Shown piece after piece: positions 13,647 through 14,449 of a stretch of DNA of 14,449 bases. The stretch comes from Microbacteriaceae bacterium (GTDB lineage Bacteria; Actinomycetota; Actinomycetes; Actinomycetales; Microbacteriaceae): contig JAUZFY010000257.1 in assembly GCA_030840185.1 (NCBI GenBank), positions 1 through 14,449 of the forward strand, read 5' to 3'. The notes under the pieces were generated by a model. The model searched no databases, was not told the origin of the DNA, and worked only from the letters and a program-made list of their open reading frames with translations. Within the stretch, counting starts at the first letter, position 1. Each line of letters begins with the position of its first letter. Position numbers and translations under genes: made by a program.

Positions 13647-14449
13647 CTACCTCGGGAGCGCGGCCGAAATGGCCTCGAGAGCCGCGGGGATGGCCTCAAG
13701 GTTCGAACCGCCGCCCTGAGCGAGGTCGTCCTTTCCGCCGCCGCCTCCGCCGAGGATCCCGGCCGCCGTCTTGGCCAGCGCGCCGGCCTTTGCGTGAAGC
13801 TGACGTGCGGCCTCGTTGGTTGCGACGATCACGGCCGGCTTGCCGGCGACATCCGCTGCAAGAGCGACGACGAGCGGATCCGACCCAAGGCGACCGCGCA
13901 CCGTCGTCACGAGGGTGCGCAGGTCGTCCGACGACTGCAGCGCGCCGACGTGCGTCACGAGGGCCGTGACCGAGCCGACCCGGCCGGCCTGTGCGAGCAG
14001 GGCAGGGACGCGCTCGATGAGCGCCGCTGATTCGAACTCGGCGATTCTCTTCTCCGCGGCCTTGAGGTTGGCAAGCAACTCCGAGATGCGAGCGGGAACC
14101 TGGTCGCGCGGCGTCTTGAGGGTCGAGGTCAACTCGCTCACAATCGCGCGCTCCGTAGCAAGGTCGCGGAATGCTTCGAGTCCCACGAGGGACTCGATGC
14201 GCCGGTTGCTCGACCCGACGGAGGTCTCGCTGATGACGTTGATCAGCCCGATCTCCGCACTGCGGGTGACATGAGTTCCTGCGCACAGCTCGAGCGACCA
14301 CGGGCCACCGATCTCCACCACCCGGACGGTCTCCCCGTACTTCTCTCCGAACAGGGCCATCGCGCCGAGTTCGCGAGCCTCATCCAGCGGCATGATTCGG
14401 GTCGACACATCGAGGTTCTGTCGCACCGCGTTGTTGGCGATCTCTTCGA
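13647..14449 (-). CDS. alaS: Alanyl-tRNA synthetase, C-terminal part (gene runs off the window end)
   Basis: Charges tRNA-Ala and clears mischarged Ser/Gly. The frame is open from the window end to a TAG at 13647-13649, giving 266 visible residues; the aminoacylation domain lies outside. The visible part begins in the editing domain (SAD): EEIANNAVRQNLDVSTRIMP, LFGEKYGETVRVVEI, and CAGTHV at about 14267-14287 with the zinc-binding Cys and His, then SSNRRIESLVG. A coiled-coil segment (residues DQVPARISELLANLKAAEKRI) leads to the DHHA1-like C-terminal domain with GGGGGGKDDLAQGGG. The stop lies 3 nt before ruvX, so alaS probably drives the whole run to aroB. Internal GTG near 14426 is not the start. 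Confidence 0.96.
   Translation of the reverse strand, partial: EEIANNAVRQNLDVSTRIMPLDEARELGAMALFGEKYGETVRVVEIGGPWSLELCAGTHVTRSAEIGLINVISETSVGSSNRRIESLVGLEAFRDLATERAIVSELTSTLKTPRDQVPARISELLANLKAAEKRIAEFESAALIERVPALLAQAGRVGSVTALVTHVGALQSSDDLRTLVTTVRGRLGSDPLVVALAADVAGKPAVIVATNEAARQLHAKAGALAKTAAGILGGGGGGKDDLAQGGGSNLEAIPAALEAISAALPR

Noticed and set aside
72..14030. Many long open frames on the plus strand, for example opposite the permease, pyrB and mltG
   Set aside because: They mirror well-identified minus-strand genes, are rich in Arg, Ala and Gly, and show no motifs. This is the usual shadow effect in GC-rich DNA.

Overview
The window is a GC-rich actinobacterial chromosome segment in which every gene lies on the minus strand. 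Gene order, GTG/TTG starts, short stop/start overlaps and protein motifs point to a Gram-positive actinobacterium, most likely Microbacteriaceae. That placement is an inference from family memory; no search was run. No gene-free stretch exceeds 300 bases. The longest gaps are 208 nt before pyrR and 157 nt after nusB, and both are annotated. I see no tRNA, rRNA, CRISPR array, transposase or phage gene.

Reading in the direction of transcription (high to low coordinates), the first unit is the 3' part of alaS (cut by the window end), then ruvX, mltG, aroE, aroC, aroK and aroB. These genes overlap or sit 1-31 nt apart and look like one long operon. It joins alanyl-tRNA charging, a YqgF-type nuclease, a peptidoglycan-chain terminase and four shikimate/chorismate enzymes. 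After aroB come an unrecognised 118-aa protein gene, a short-chain dehydrogenase gene, and a second block aroQ-efp-nusB. The 118-aa gene and the dehydrogenase gene each have an extended -10-like element exactly 6 nt before the ATG and no Shine-Dalgarno; aroQ has a similar element 8 nt before its ATG. They are therefore probably transcribed separately as leaderless or near-leaderless messages.

Below nusB is a 157-nt gap holding a short direct repeat and a palindromic REP-like element. Next is a three-gene ABC importer of the SsuBAC/TauABC type (ATPase, lipoprotein binding protein, permease). It sits between two housekeeping blocks and has no desulfonating enzyme beside it. A gap of about 200 nt follows, containing a long imperfect inverted repeat and a pyrR leader. 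That leader carries a good match to the PyrR-binding RNA loop directly upstream of the pyrR Shine-Dalgarno. The window ends with pyrR-pyrB-pyrC (pyrC cut by the window start), the first genes of a de novo pyrimidine operon.

Together the window supplies six visible aromatic-pathway enzymes' worth of chorismate synthesis: aroQ, aroB, aroE, aroK and aroC are all present, giving every step from DAHP to chorismate except EPSP synthase (aroA). It also gives the second and third steps of UMP synthesis with their regulator, translation and antitermination factors, and one uptake system. I found no clearly new multi-gene system. The points most worth checking are the PyrR leader, the inverted repeat next to it, the leaderless promoter group, and the importer inserted between nusB and pyrR.
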